Assembly (NCBI GenBank): GCA_002897115.2
Contig: BCIH01000008.1
Location: 1,112,869 to 1,176,868, forward strand
Reading direction: 5' to 3'
Length of the DNA stretch: 64,000 nucleotides
Source of the DNA: Prototheca cutis
Lineage: Eukaryota > Chlorophyta > Trebouxiophyceae > Chlorellales > Chlorellaceae
Shown here: piece by piece, positions 22,119-34,496 of the stretch
Position numbering within the stretch: position 1 is the stretch's first letter
Layout: the number at the start of each line of letters is the position of its first letter
Position numbers and translations under genes: made by a program
The notes under the pieces: model-generated
What the model saw: the letters and a program-made list of their open reading frames with translations, nothing else
The model's database searches: none
What the model was told of the DNA's origin: nothing

Positions 22119-24072
22119 TCAAGCGCTGCCATCTTCGTCGTCGACCAGGCCATCGAGGGCCATGGCGCGCTCAACGGCCAGCTTCCACTTTGCGTGGCGT
22201 TTGTCCGCTGCGGCCGCAGAGATGCGCGGCTCAAACATGGTGAAGTCGGCGTCGGACCCCTTGGTGTCAAACAGAGTCTTGCGGTCGTAGAACCCTGTGG
22301 CGATGCCAGCGGCGATGGCCGCCCCCATGCTGGTCGTCTCCTGGTTGGCCGGACGCGCGACGGTAGACTGGATGAGGTCAGCCTGGATCTGCATGAGCAG
22401 GCTGTTCCCCGTCGCACCGCCGTCCACGGCCAGACGGCTCAGCTGGTGCCCGCTGTCCGCCTCCATCGCCCGCAGCACATCCACGGTCTGGAACGCGATG
22501 GCCTCCAACATCGCCCGTACGATGTGGGCCTTGGTCGTGTACTGCGTCAGACCCACCAGCACGCCGCGCGCGTCGTCGCGCCACCATGGGGCCAACAGGC
22601 CTCCGAACGCGGGCACGAGGTAGACGCCGCCGGAGTTCGGCACGCTCGCAGCCAGTGCCTCGGAATCAGCCGCGTCTGCAAACAAGTTCAGGTTATCGCG
22701 CAGCCAGGAGACGCCCTGGCCCGCGACGGCAATGGCGCCCTCCAGCGCGTACTCGGCGGGCGCGCCCGCACCCAGCTGGTAGGCGATGGTGGTGAGCAGA
22801 CCGTGGCGCGAGGGGGTGGCCTTGGTCCCTGTGTTGAGCAGCATGAAGCACCCCGTGCCGTAGGTGTTCTTGGCCTCGCCCACGCCGCAGCGCTGGCCCA
22901 ACACCGCCGCCTGCTGGTCGCCCAGGCAGCCACACAGCGGCACGCCGCGCAGCGGGCCCGCCGCAATCTCGCCGTACCGCTCCGCATTCGACCGAATTTC
23001 GGGCAAGTGCACCTTTTCAAACCCGAACAGCTCCACCGTCTTGCGGTCCCACACGCGGCGCTCAATGTCCATCAGCGACGTGCGGCTGGCGTTGGACACG
23101 TCGGTGACGTGCACGCCGCCGTCCACGCCGCCCGTGAGGTTGTACAGCACCCAGGAATCAACCGTGCCAAACATCAGGCGGCCGTCGTCCCGCGCCTTGG
23201 CAACTTCGGGCACATGCTCCACCATCCATTTCAGCTTGTACGCGGAAAAGTAGGTCGAGACGGGGAGACCCGTCACGCCGCGAAGGCCGTCCTTGTCCCC
23301 GAGGGCCGCCTGGATGGCGTGGCACACGGGCGCCGTCCGCACGTCGGACCACACAATCGCGGGGGTCAGGGCCTTGCCCGTGGTCTTGTCCCAGGCCACC
23401 GTTGTCTCACGCTGATTGGTCAGGCCCACGCCAACAACGCGGTACTTGTCGCCCGCCGCGGCCAGCGTCTGCTTGATCGCCTCGTGCACGCTAGACATGA
23501 TGTCCTCGGGGTCCTGCTCCACCCACCTGTGGTATGTTTGTTCATCAGTTTGTGTCTGCTTTCTAACAGGGGGTTGAAGGTAAGAGTAATGGAGATGGGC
23601 AGGATGCATGCACATCATGTTGTGTGTGTGCGTGCGTGCAGTAGGGCTCGGGAGGGTCGTGTGTGGACAGAAGCCAGGACCATGGATCAATGCCCGAGGG
23701 GTTGATCCTGGTCCCAGGCAGTACCACAGGCGCGGGCCGGAGAACCCGAGCGCCTAGCACCAGCACCCCACGCAGCGCGGCACGCCCGATGGCAATTGCA
23801 AGCACGGGCATGGCGTTCGCAGTTGCGCGCCGGCGTGGGGTCCGCAGGGCCCCCAGCCACCGTGCCTCGTGTCGATTATATGGTAACCCGCCACGAAAGC
23901 TGACGTCGACACGTCAGCGCCGTCGACACCCACCCGACCCTTACCCTGCGTGGGGAGTCTTGGCATTGAGCATCACCCGGGAGCTCCCAACAATGTTGAG
24001 ATCCTTATCATAGAGGAAGAACCGGGTGGACTGGGTGCCCTGGTCAATGCTGCCAATCACGTCCTGAACCAT
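22119..24072 (-). CDS. glpK: Glycerol kinase
   Basis: FGGY-family kinase that converts glycerol to glycerol 3-phosphate using ATP. Exon 1 (24072-23945) encodes MVQDVIGSIDQGTQSTRFF with the phosphate-1 loop. Exon 2 (23526-22119) continues in phase with WVEQDPEDIMSSVHEAI, GLTNQRETTVAWD, VWSDVRTAPVC, GTVDSWVLYNLTGG, GCLGDQQAAVLGQ, NTYGTGCFMLLNTG, AVDGGATGNSLLMQIQADL and GAAIAAGIATGF. Total is 511 residues, the normal length. There is no obvious organelle presequence, so a cytosolic enzyme is likely. The nearest gene downstream on the same strand is a MIP channel of glycerol type, which points to a shared role in glycerol use. A 503-residue frame on the opposite strand is an antisense shadow. Confidence 0.95.
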
Positions 24073-24532
24073 GGTGGCGGTGATCGACTGCCGTACGTGC
24101 CGCGCCGAAGGATGAGGTGCAGTATCCCAGGTTCACACAAGAATCAAATGTGCTTAAAGATATTTGTCGCATAATTGAGTGGGGGGAATGCATCGGGTGG
24201 TCGACTTGTAGACACACTTCGATACTGTTGTCCTCGTCAGAAAACGTCGGAAGCTGGGCGCGAGAGCCGTGGGGGGCGTGCGGGGTCCCCACCACTGCCA
24301 TTTGGGCCCGCATGCCCAACGCCCGAGACTGAGACTCGAGACCATCTCAAACATCATTGCCGGGCAAGCCATCCATGGATGCTCGCATTCATCTCCATCG
24401 TTTTATTTCATACTTTACCTATGTGTTTTCCGATGTGAACGCGGACTTGGAGAGGGGATGCGCTGAGGACACAGCACAGTTTGGTTGCCCGCGACTTGCT
24501 AGCGAACGGCCCTCTGGGCCGGCGCTGTTACA
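24073..24532. other. Head-to-head spacer, glycerol kinase / RAP protein
   Basis: 460 nt between divergent starts, expected to hold both promoters. No gene is seen. Confidence 0.4.
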
Positions 24533-26682
24533 ATGAAGCGCCAGCTGCTACGGGCAATGCAATTCAGGTATTATCATGTTTGGACTGTAAATCATACAGT
24601 AATTATCTTGCATGCGGGCCTCGACAGCTGAGCACCATTGTTTGCTGTTGCCTCCATATGCAGCCCGGCCCAGCTGCTTGTGGAGAACCTCGGCCAAGCC
24701 CCCGCACGCGCCGCTGGATCCTGCTCGGCTGGATGGTAGGCATGTAATGGATTAGGACTGTGTGTCTGTCATGCTTGAGGAGATAGGCGACTCTGTATGT
24801 TGTTTGTGTAGACCGATAGAATGGACAAAGGGGGGGGAGGGCAGGGCAGGGGTGTTTGCCACCGGCCTGCCTGCATGGAATTATTGCACGCTTCAGCCTG
24901 AGCGCATTGCACCTTTACACACACATGCAGGCCTGGCAGTGCGACTGGCCTGCTGCAACGCCGCTCATGGGGATTCAGACCCTTTTCAGCGGCACCCGCA
25001 CCGCCGCGTCGGCCGGCCCACGGCGGCGGCAAGGGTGGCCGACCGGCCCGGACAAGTTCTAGCCACAAGGGGCCGGCCCAGCAGCAGCGTGGTCCCCGCG
25101 GGATGGCTACCCCCAATGCAAAGCAGGCCCGGCGCATGCCCGGGGGGGTGCAGCTCTTTCAGCCAGACGCACATATCCCCAGCCGGCGGCAGCAGCAGTA
25201 CGAGACTGCAGAGGCTCGAGTCAAGGGAATACTAGCTGCAGTGCCCGAGGCCTGGACATCAACTGGCAGCCCCGATCCGGCCAGCAGGCACAGCGTGCTG
25301 CTGTCGGCACTGGGCGAGGCAGAGCGCGCTGCGGCAGGCTTGCCCCCCGCGCGCCAGCTGGCGCTCCTGGTGTCCAGTCTGGCGGAACTGTCCACGTCGC
25401 CCCTTGCGGCAGGGCTGGACGTCCACAGCGTCACACGACCGTACGCTGAGCTGTTTGCCAAGACGCTCGCGGCCCGGCGCCGCGGGGCCTCGCCCAGCAC
25501 GCCGTCAAGCGCCCTCCCCGCCCCGCCCAGCCGCGCCGCTGCGCTGGGGGTGTGGTCGGCCCTGGCGGGGTCGTCGTACCCCATGAGTCACCGCATGCTG
25601 GAGCGCCTGGCTCGGGCCGTAACTGGCGGGCTTACCGGCTTGACCACGGACCAGGTCTGCACTGCGCTGTGCTGCACGCTACGCTACGCGTACGAGCCGG
25701 GACGGGGGGCGGTGGCCGCGGCGCTGGAGACCGAGCTTTCTTCCCGGCCACCCGGCGAGTTTACACCGCAGGCCGTGCAGTCGGTGCTCCTGGCAGGGCG
25801 GCGGCAGGGCAAGTCGCTGCCTGCCGACCTGGTCGAGCACCTTGCGCTGTGCACTCTGGGCCACATCGCCGCGCGTGATGTCGACTTGCTCACCCTGAGC
25901 AGGTCCTGGAACCTGCTTCTCCATTTCCCGGCCACGCCCCTGCACCCCAAAGTCGTGCGGTCTGCCATGGGGGAGCTGTGGAGACAGCTGTCCGACGCTG
26001 ATCCGCAGGGCCTGGCGTTTTGCCTGCTGGCCCTGGAGCAGTCGGGCATGAAGCTGGGGCCGGGCCTGTTGGAAGCCTCGGCCGCGCGGTTGGGACAGCT
26101 GGCGCCGGGGAGCATCCCGCCCGATGCCCTGGCTTCCTGTCTCTGGGTCTACGGCCGCCTGAAATGGCACCTGCCCGCGCAGCAGCCCGGCGCGGTCAAC
26201 AGGCTGGCTGCCCAGGTGCTGGCATCGGGCGCCACCATGGACGCCAGGGGCGTGGCCTTTGGACTCCCCACGGCGGTGGCGCTTCCTGAGCCGCAGGGGG
26301 GCACGCTTCCCGAGACCCTGGGATTCCAGCGCCTGGCCATGGCTGCCAAACGAGCACCCGGCGCTGGTGGTGGCGAGCTCGGATCCGGCCCAGACCTGGG
26401 ATTTGATGCAACAAATGCCAGGGCGACTGGCGGTGCAGATGCGCAATTCACAGCAGCACCGCTGGCACTCGACGACGCATCGCTCCGTGCTTTCTTGGCA
26501 CGCAATTCAGCCCAGCGGGCGACCATGGCCGCACGTGTGGCCACAGCCGAAGTCCTCACTGCCACAAACAACATTGTCGCCGCCATCAGAGCAAAATACC
26601 GCCTGGGCACGGTGTGTGTATTCGTTGTTTCTTTGTGTTTAGGTGGGGAGTTTGCATGCACGTGTGTGTGTGTGTGTGTGTT

Positions 26683-26748
<66 letters not shown>

Positions 26749-29700
26749 GGGGGGGGGCCATATGTCTTTTTGGGGGGCTTGTGTCTTTTAAGAACGGTGG
26801 CAATTGAGTTCTGTTTGAGAAGCTTGGATGCCGTATTCATCGCAACACCCTTTCCCCTATCTCAACTGCCCAACAAAAAAAAAAAATCATAGGACTCGCC
26901 GGTGCCCGAGGCGGTGGCGCCGAGCCCTGCTGCAGAGCCGGAGAGTCTGGCGCTGGAGGGCTCGGCCTGGGCACTGGCCAATGCCATTACGTGCCCCGAC
27001 CGCCAGCCCGGGCGGCTGCCGCCAAAGGTGGTGCTCCGCAGCGAGGACGAGCGCTGGCCCAGTGTGACTGTGGTGGACCCGCTGACCGGGATCACGTCCA
27101 TCCTGCCCCACTACACTCCCGCGCTGCTGACGTACCGGCCAGACTGGGAACGACCTGCCTGGCTCGATGAGCAGCGGGTTGTGGCTGCCAGCGACAGTGC
27201 CTTCCCCGCCGATTCTGATCAGGGAACCCGGCGATGGGATGAGCCCATCTACTATGCCCGGCTGGGTCCCGGAGGCGAGTTTTTGCCCCCGGGCATCGTC
27301 TCGGGATCAGAAGACGGCGGCGCCGGTCAGGAGGAGGCGCTGCCTGGTCTGCTCAATTTCGACATCGACGAAGCCGCGGTCGACGAGGCCACGGGCGCCG
27401 AGGCTGCTGTGCCTCCAGGGGGCCCGCAGGTCGCTACAGGTGTGCAACGGCCGCCGGCGGCTGGTGGGTCGACGGACTCGGCAGGAGACCGCGTGCCGGC
27501 GGAGTTGGACACCATCCCGGACTTGGACGACGAAGAGGAAGAGGACGACGACGAAGAAGAAGATATCGATGATGAAGAACCTGAGACACAGCTGACCAGC
27601 CAGGGTGACGACGGTGGACCCGTGCCAGGGCAGCGCAGCAGGGCAACAGAGGGTGCAGCATCTTCTTCCACCTCTCAATCGGCATTCTCAAACAGACCGC
27701 AAGGTCTGACGGGCCACGAGCGACCCCCTTCTGCAGTGCCAGACCGTCACGAGCCGTCGCCATCTTCGCGCGATGACAGCAGTGCAGGCTCTGGCCTTCA
27801 GCTCATGCTGAAGCGCCCCGGCGCCAGCGGGCATTCGCTGTGGCGCCAGCGAGCGGCGGAGGATCTGGTCATCCGGCACGAGCTGGATCGCGTGGAGGTG
27901 GACGCCTGGGTCAAGTGGATGCGTGCACCTCGACCCAGTTGCGCTGCCTGTTTTTCGGGGCTGGAGGACCGTGTCGGCGACCTGGCTTGGCAGGCGAGTT
28001 GAGAGGGTGCGGTTTAGGCTGTCATGGGGACGTCAGCAAGAGAGATTTTGTTCACGCGCAAGGGAAGTTGGCCAATGGCAGCGCTCGTTGCTGAGAATGG
28101 GCTGCAGTCGTGCTTGCTTGCTTGCCAAGGACTGATGGTATGTCTGCCAGAATCGGGCTCCAGGATCCACTATTGACCGTCCGTCCAGGATGCACGTATG
28201 CACACCCTCGCCAGCAACCTTCTCCACAGGGCATTGCACGCACCCTCGAGGCGATGGCCTTCCACCACGAGCGCAACGAGACTCTGCTCCGGGCGATCCA
28301 GGACCGGCTGCTGACCGAGCTCCAGACGGTCGGCACCAACGTGCGTGGCAATGACATGCGGCGGCAGTTGTCGTGCTGCCCTGACAATAATGGCAGTGCT
28401 AGGTGCTGTGCCCTGATGACCATGCGGCACTGCACAGCACTGCCTGCGTAATCAACAGAGCTGCAGAGCGCTCTAGTAGTCCACAACGAAAAACACCCAC
28501 CCAATCTTTGCAGCAAATCACGCGGTTCTTGGCGACGTGTGCAGCACTCCAGTTGTCTCCCGGGCGAGATTTCTTTGCTGCAGTGACCTCTGAAATCGAG
28601 GACCGCCTGGTGAGTGACGCTGGGGGTTGGTGCGGTGCACAGCCCTCGCATGCTTGGTCTAGGAACCATTTAAAGAACAACCTCCCCACTTCCACACACT
28701 CTCTGCACAACACCAACCGCCCAACGAACCCAAATGCTGTGAAGGCACGACGGGAGGCCAAGGCGGCTCACGTCATCATGCTTGCATGGACGAGGGCAAC
28801 TCTAGGCGAACTCACGCCATCCGAGTTCCAGGGACTCCTGGATCTGGCCCCGGAAGCCGTGGCCCCCTCGCACGCTGGCAACTATGGCCGTCTCCTCCAG
28901 ATTGCGCTGTACCTGGAGGTGAGCTTTTGGGGGAAAGAGGGGGTTTGCGCTTGATCAGAAGAGGGCCGTTTCAAGCACGCTGCGGTGTCTGTGGATCGTA
29001 CTTGGGAACCATGCCAAAGATGCAGTGTGCCTAACGATGCCTGCTGTTGCTCCGGTCATGCCATGTATGCAGATGGAGACGGGGCAGCCCTACTCCAGCT
29101 TCCTGCCTCCGGAGATCCTGAACCTGGCAGTGCATCGGGCCAGAGGGGATAAGCCCACCGTGTCCTTTCTCCAACGAGATGTCCTGGTGAGTGCAGCAGG
29201 GAAATGGCATGCTGCACTCATGTCCCCGCCACCTGGCTGCTGGAATTGGTGGCCAGAACGCGGGGCACACACCCCTGTTCTCTGCCGGGGTTGGATCAGC
29301 AAGAAAACAGTGCACGGAATAGTGAGAACCAACCATTCTCTCTTTCTTCCCCAACCCTACAGTCGGCGCTGAACTCGATTGGACTGGAGCTCGAGCTGGA
29401 GGCACGGGCAGTGGATGGCCTGTTGTCCGTGGACTTTGCCGGTGCGAGTGCAGGGTGGCAGAGGGGCTGTTGGAGTGCCGTGGGGTGTGTGTGCGATGAC
29501 TACAAAATGGGTAGTATGTTCTCAAGCTCTCTTGGCGACAAGGCAAATGCTGAGCCTGTTGGCCACGCGCTCAGAGGGCCCCAGCCGCAAGAATTGAATT
29601 GTCCCTGGCATCTGGGAGGCTAAGCATCCCAACACACTCCCACCCCCTGCCTGCTCACAGTGACCGGGGCCCATTCGAAGGGGAAAAGTATCGCCATTGA

Positions 29701-30106
29701 AGCAGATGGGCCGCTGCACTTCTCCCCGCAGCCACCGTACAGGCCACTGACACACACAAACTTCCGAAACCGATTGCTCGAATACCACGGGTGAGTCTGC
29801 TGTTTTAGGGGGGTGGGAGTCTGCAAGGCAGCCCAGGATTCTGCAGAGGGCAAGGGCTGTGCAGTTGCCTGAAATTCATGCAAATGCAGTGGTTCTCCTG
29901 GGTTGGCATGCCTGTGCCCCGTTCCCCTGCATTTCATTCCCAGATGACGACCCTGATTCATGGACTCTCTAATCTATCTTTCCACCCTCGCCCTGCACAG
30001 ATGGGAAGTTGTGAGCATTCCCTTCCACGAATGGCTGCCACTGCGGTCACTGCCTCAGAAACAGGCGTACCTCAGGGACAAACTGGAGCGAGCCCTGCCC
30101 TCATGA
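24533..30106 (+). CDS. RAP-domain protein, predicted mitochondrial RNA-binding factor
   Basis: Proteins ending in a RAP domain act on organelle RNAs; green algae have many, often with octotricopeptide repeats. Eleven exons join in phase: 24533-24567, 24664-24735, 24931-26611, 26893-27993, 28230-28340, 28514-28609, 28745-28918, 29073-29186, 29363-29441, 29661-29790 and 30001-30106 (1232 residues). The upstream exons supply MKRQLLRAMQF and RRSWGFRPFSAAP, a convincing mitochondrial presequence. The long middle is Ala/Leu-rich helical (repeat-like LARAVTGGLTGLTTDQVCTA, FCLLALEQSGMKLGPGLLEA). Exon 4 has an acidic DDEEEEDDDEEE linker. The C-terminus is the RAP domain: IAIEADGPLHFSPQ, NFRNRLLEYHGWEVVSIPFH, EWLPLRSLPQKQAYLRDKL. 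Intron 4 uses a GC donor (CAG|GCGAGT). The start of exon 7 has three possible in-phase acceptors. Confidence 0.85.
26661..26758 (+). repeat. Intronic (TG)n-G8 tract
   Basis: A long TG dinucleotide repeat ending in G8, within intron 3 of the RAP-domain gene. Confidence 0.9.
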
Positions 30107-30472
30107 GGAGTGGGTCCAACGGGTGTACAGAGATTTTGTATGTGTTGAGCGATGGCAGTGTCTGCCCAACGAGAAGAATTCTTGCTGCAAGAGATGTACC
30201 AGATTATTCATGTGTCAAGCAATCGACGCCTCACTAGGGATCAGTGCGGGTTAGCGGCCACTCGTGCAAGGAAGGAGGGGGATTGGAAAAAAGGGGAGTG
30301 CAGTCGATCGCCGTGATTTCGAAGACTGCGCGATGTCTAAGCACCCCAAGAAAAGGTAAAGCAAAGTGTGTGTGGGCGGGGAAGAGGGGGGGTGTTTTGA
30401 TGATCTCCCCCCGCTTTGGCCCTTTCTTGGTTCCAGGGTGCAATCAACATGGTAGTGCTAGGACCGAGCATC
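30107..30472. other. Convergent spacer, RAP protein / hydrolase
   Basis: 366 nt between two stop codons. Nothing is recognised. Confidence 0.4.
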
Positions 30473-31892
30473 TCATTGGTTGTCTGGGTCAAACATGCCA
30501 CGCAGCCAGGCTTCCGCATAGCTTGCCATTTCGGTGAGCTGGTCCAGCCAAAAGTGGTCCGCTCCCCGCCAGACGCGGAGCTGGAGCGGTGCCATGCAGT
30601 CTGCGCTGATGCCCCCTGGCAGCAGCTGGTTTGGTGCTCGGGCCCCGGAGCCTGATTCTGCTGGTAGCAGGCTGTCATCTTCTACCAACAGCTGTCCACC
30701 AGCACTCTGCACCGCCTTGACCATGCTTGGCTCCCCGCAAAACTGATCCTGCACAGGTTTGGGGGTGGGGGTTCTGGGGGGGGGGGGATTTATGGTGCAT
30801 TCGATGACAAAGCGTTCAAATACGTGCATGCATGCATGCAGTTAGTACAGAATAAAAGCCATACATTCATTGGACGGAATAATTGCGTTCCAAACTTGAC
30901 CGATCCCAACTCCAGTCATGACAGCCCACGGACCTGGGACCCGAGGATGAGGAGGCGGGGGATGTGCTTGGCCCCTGCCACTTGGTCAAAGATGCCTCGA
31001 GTGCCCAGAATGGCACTCAGTCCACCCAACGGGAAGCTGACCGAGACATAGGCTGCGACCAGCGGGTGCCGCAGGGAATGCGCGGCGACGCAGCTGCCCC
31101 ACGAGTACCCCACGACCACCAGCTTCCGCCCAGCTTCTGGCAGCTGTGCCGCCAGAAAGTCAGCGACGTCCAGCACGTCCGAAAAGTCGGCCACCCCACG
31201 TAGCTGCTTGTACCCCGTGCTCCCGCCGACGCCTCGCTGGTTGTACCTCAGCACCACCCCCACCCAGGGGCAACGGCTTAGCCGACTGTGAGGCAGTGAG
31301 TGAGCAGGAGGTAGTGGGTCCAGCGTCGGGGCAGTACAATGACGATAAGGACCAGGAGAAAGCTGTGCATCGAGCATGCTCATTTGCGCAAGCACATTGA
31401 CATGTGCCTGCAGGCACCCGCATGATGCAGCTGCGTGACCCACGACAGCTTCCGGGCAGAAACACAATGGCCAACACGTCCCGGACGCACTGAAAGAGTT
31501 CCGAGACAACAGGGTCCATCATGCTTCCTGTCACATGGAGGATTTCAGGGTCAAAGGAATTGGGTCTTGTGGTGCGTGCCATGTGACATGTCGTTGGCCA
31601 TGTTGACGATGGGCGCCACCGCCACCAGCATCCAGACACTCAGGTGCTGCCGTGTCAAACAATCCCTGCCACCTACCACCGCCATCCAGCAGCCTGCCAG
31701 GCGCCATTTTACAAAAAATCGCATATATCGTCCGCAACACACAGAGACCATCGATGCGCTCGCACCTCCCAAATAAGGGTATGGGTGGATGACAAGGACC
31801 CCAACCCCATCCCCTGCTGGGCTCGGACGACAGAGCTCGCCCACCAGCGTCTCCCCGCCTGACACAGGTATGAGCACGGATTCCCGGCTCAT
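30473..31892 (-). CDS. Alpha/beta hydrolase (serine hydrolase, COG2945-like)
   Basis: Four exons join in phase: 31892-31766, 31527-31491 (37 nt), 31285-30934 and 30748-30473; 263 residues. The oxyanion region is VLVIHPYPYLGG followed by SMMDPVVSELFHRLSRCP. The Arg-Gly turn is VVLRYNQRGVGGSTG. The nucleophile elbow is VVVGYSWGSCVAAHSL (GxSxG with catalytic Ser), and the C-terminal His lies in WRGADHFWLDQL. This pattern fits small cytosolic esterase/peptidase-like hydrolases; the substrate is unknown. The 37-nt exon restores the helix expected between HPYPYLGG and the RGVG strand, which is strong support for the model. It starts about 300 nt from the divergent WDR18/IPI3 gene. Confidence 0.88.
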
Positions 31893-32189
31893 CCTTGCAA
31901 GACAAACTTAAAACATGAGGAAAATCCAGGCGAGACAGCAGAACGGGGCCCCATGGAGATTATTCGACTTGCCTCGATGAAGATCGGTCAAGCCGAGGAC
32001 GGGAAAACACGGCTTGAAAAAAAATGCAAGATTCGTACGCATCGGTCGCGCGCAGGGGGCCTGGTAGGGGTGCACCGCGATGAACTGAGCCTGTCCTCAT
32101 AAAACTTGTCTGCATGCATTGCAGAACAACATTATTCCAGTGTAAAAGCAAAAGAACGCCACTGCAGGTGGCGTAGCAGCCCCCGCGCG

Positions 32190-34179
32190 ATGCAGCCGGA
32201 GGTGGTGCTGGTTGCCGGCAAGGAGGAGGGCGTCATTGGCGTCTGGTGCGCAGTTGGAGGGCCAGGAAACGTTGTATAGTGTCGTGTGCATGGGTATGAT
32301 GTCGTGAATTTTCTCTATGTGTGGACATTTGACTTGCCCCTCTCCCCCGGGTTGGCTAGCTACAGGGATGTCGAGAGGGGCAGTGCTCTGACCAGTTACA
32401 AGACCAACGCCTGTCCTCCCAATGGCTTGTCCTTATTGGGCAAGGAGTATTTCATCGCCGCCCAGCTCACCAAAGCCGCCATCCACGCCTGGACATGGTC
32501 AAAGGCACGTCCGCGTGTTTGTGTGTATGTTGTTTGGGGGAGGCATGTGCTTCTACCATGGTGGCTTGCACCGTGCGACAGAGGGGAGTGCCAGCTGCCA
32601 AGCACCCATCCATTTCCCCCAAATGCATGCAGGACCAGGTACTGCTCCGGAGCTTTGCCCCGACGCCACTGGCCTCCATTGCAGGGAGCCCCTGTGGCTG
32701 CTTCGTGGCCGGCGGCGGCGCCGGGGGCACAGCAAACCTGTGGTGCGCTTCCTCTGGCCGCCTGCTGCGGTCCTGGCCCGCGCACTACAAGCCTGTCACG
32801 GCGCTGGTTTGGTCGGCCGATGGGGCGCTGCTGTGCACGGGCGGCACCGACGGCGTGGTGTCTGTCTGGCAGACCGCGGCGCTATTGGATCCGGCGACCG
32901 CCGGGGTCGCTGCCCCCCGGCCCTGGCGGTCGTGGCCCGCCCACACGTTAGGCGTGACGGCGCTTGCCTTGCTTGGGAATGCCACGGTCCTGCTTTCTTC
33001 CAGCCTCGACTGCACCATCCAGGCGGTGCCCTTGGGCGAGGCCAGCTGGCCACTCCGCCGCTGGGCCCTGCCCGCCGCAGCGCACTCGGTCCTGGCAGAC
33101 CCCGCCGGCACGGTGGCCTATGCCGGCACCGCAGACGGCGCCATCTGCCGCCTGCCTCTCGTCGGCGACGGGGCCGCCGGGGTTGCAACATTGCCGGCCC
33201 TCGAGGGCCACACCATGGCTGTTGTGACCCTGGCTCTTGCCGGGCCAGATGCCGGCACCCTCATCTCAGGCAAGCATCACCGGCCTTGTTGCTGGTGATG
33301 GTGGTGGCTGCTGGGCTTGGGCATGGTGTTGTGAACAGACCGGCATGGCTGGCTGATAAGATCAGGACACGTCGGCTGGGTGGCCGCCATGTAGTCCTCA
33401 GCAGCATCATGACCCGCAGCTCATTGCAACCTAACGAGCTCTGTCATCACAGAACGCAACTTCAAATTCCTCACTCATTTCCGCAACCCCACTCCACAAA
33501 TTTGTCGACCACTGCAGGGTCGGAGGATGGGAGCGTGCGATTCTGGGACCTCCGGACAAGCCAACAGACGCGGGTGCTGGAAAACGCGGCCAAGGGCGGG
33601 CCTGTGTCGGCGGTGCTCGTGCTGGAACGGCCGGCGGCAATGCCGGTGCTGGGCAGCCGGGGCCGGGCACTCACGGGGTCAAAGACCGCGTTGCCAATGC
33701 AGCCCTTGGCCGTGCTTTCCAAATTTGCTGGTGCACCTGCAGCGGGAGTGCAGCCCTGGGAGGAACCACTGGTGGCCCTTCGGCGTTGTGCAACGGGTGG
33801 TGACGGCCATGCTGAAGATGAGGATGATGAGCAGTGGCTCCGCAGGGCGGCGGGCCGGGAGGGTCTGGGAGAGGCCGCGCCAGCGCATGAACAAAGTGGG
33901 GGCCCAGAGGGACCCACACCGGCTGCTGCATTGGCAGCATCACCCAATGCCCCCGGCGCTGCCCAGCCACAGCAGCCTGAGGCCGATGCGATGGAGGTTG
34001 AAAGTGCCACCGACGACAAACTGGTGCAGCTCACCGCGGAAAATGCCGAACTCCAGGCAAAACTGGTGCGCCTCACTGAGGAGAACGCAGAATACCAGGC
34101 AAAACTCGCAAAGGCAGCCACAGCAGTAGAGAAGCTGGTGGCGTTGAACACATCGTTGCAAAAGCGCGCACAGCAGTAG
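32190..34179 (+). CDS. IPI3: WDR18/IPI3-like WD40 protein (Rix1 complex)
   Basis: WD40 scaffold of the Rix1/PELP1 complex, needed for 60S pre-ribosome maturation and, in plants, known as RID3. Exon 1 starts at 32190 (MQPEVVLVAGKEEGVIGVW). Its 3' border and the exon 2 start (about 32360-32375) are unresolved; the best in-phase join is GCA|GTTGGA to TCGAG|AGGGGC. Exon 2 ends at 32504; exons 3 and 4 are 32633-33269 and 33518-34179. Family features are LLGKEYFIAAQLTKAAIHAW, FVAGGGAGGTANLWCASSGR, WPAHYKPVTALVWSADGALL, TGGTDGVVSVW, LSSSLDCTIQAVPLG and LISGSEDGSVRFWDL, then an acidic linker and a coiled coil (LQLTAENAELQAKLVRLTEE-like). The last two introns have GC donors (AAG|GCACGT and TCAG|GCAAGC). 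TGTAA lies at 34284-34288. Confidence 0.85.
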
Positions 34180-34496
34180 ATGTACTGCGTGCGTGCATGT
34201 GTGTGTGTGCGCACGCGTGCATGTGTGCGTGCTGCTGCGGTGGAATAGTTGAAATGTTCTGTGCCAGCGATCAACCAGGGTCTTGTAACCTATGCTCTCC
34301 ATTCTTTGACCGAGCCGTTGCCTCTTAGACGAGCGGGAGTGATGGTGGATGCTCTTTAGCAGGGAGCCCAGCGGCCCGTCTTGTAAAACAAAAACACAGT
34401 ATGAAGAAACAGTCTCCTCCTGGGTAAAGGAATCGTGTCACGGTCAGAACCCCAGCCTGCAGATTACTTTCTCGGTTTCTTCATTGCCAGGTCAGC
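34180..34496. other. Convergent spacer, IPI3 / kinesin
   Basis: 317 nt between two stop codons, containing a GTGTGT-rich patch (about 34190-34230) and the IPI3 TGTAA signal. No gene is seen. Confidence 0.4.

Noticed and set aside
22194..23705. 503-residue plus-strand frame
   Set aside because: Exactly antisense to glycerol kinase; high GC at third codon positions opens the opposite strand. No recognisable protein.
32422..34179. 585-residue plus-strand frame
   Set aside because: Only its last part is the true IPI3 frame. Upstream it crosses introns and reads the wrong frame of exon 3.
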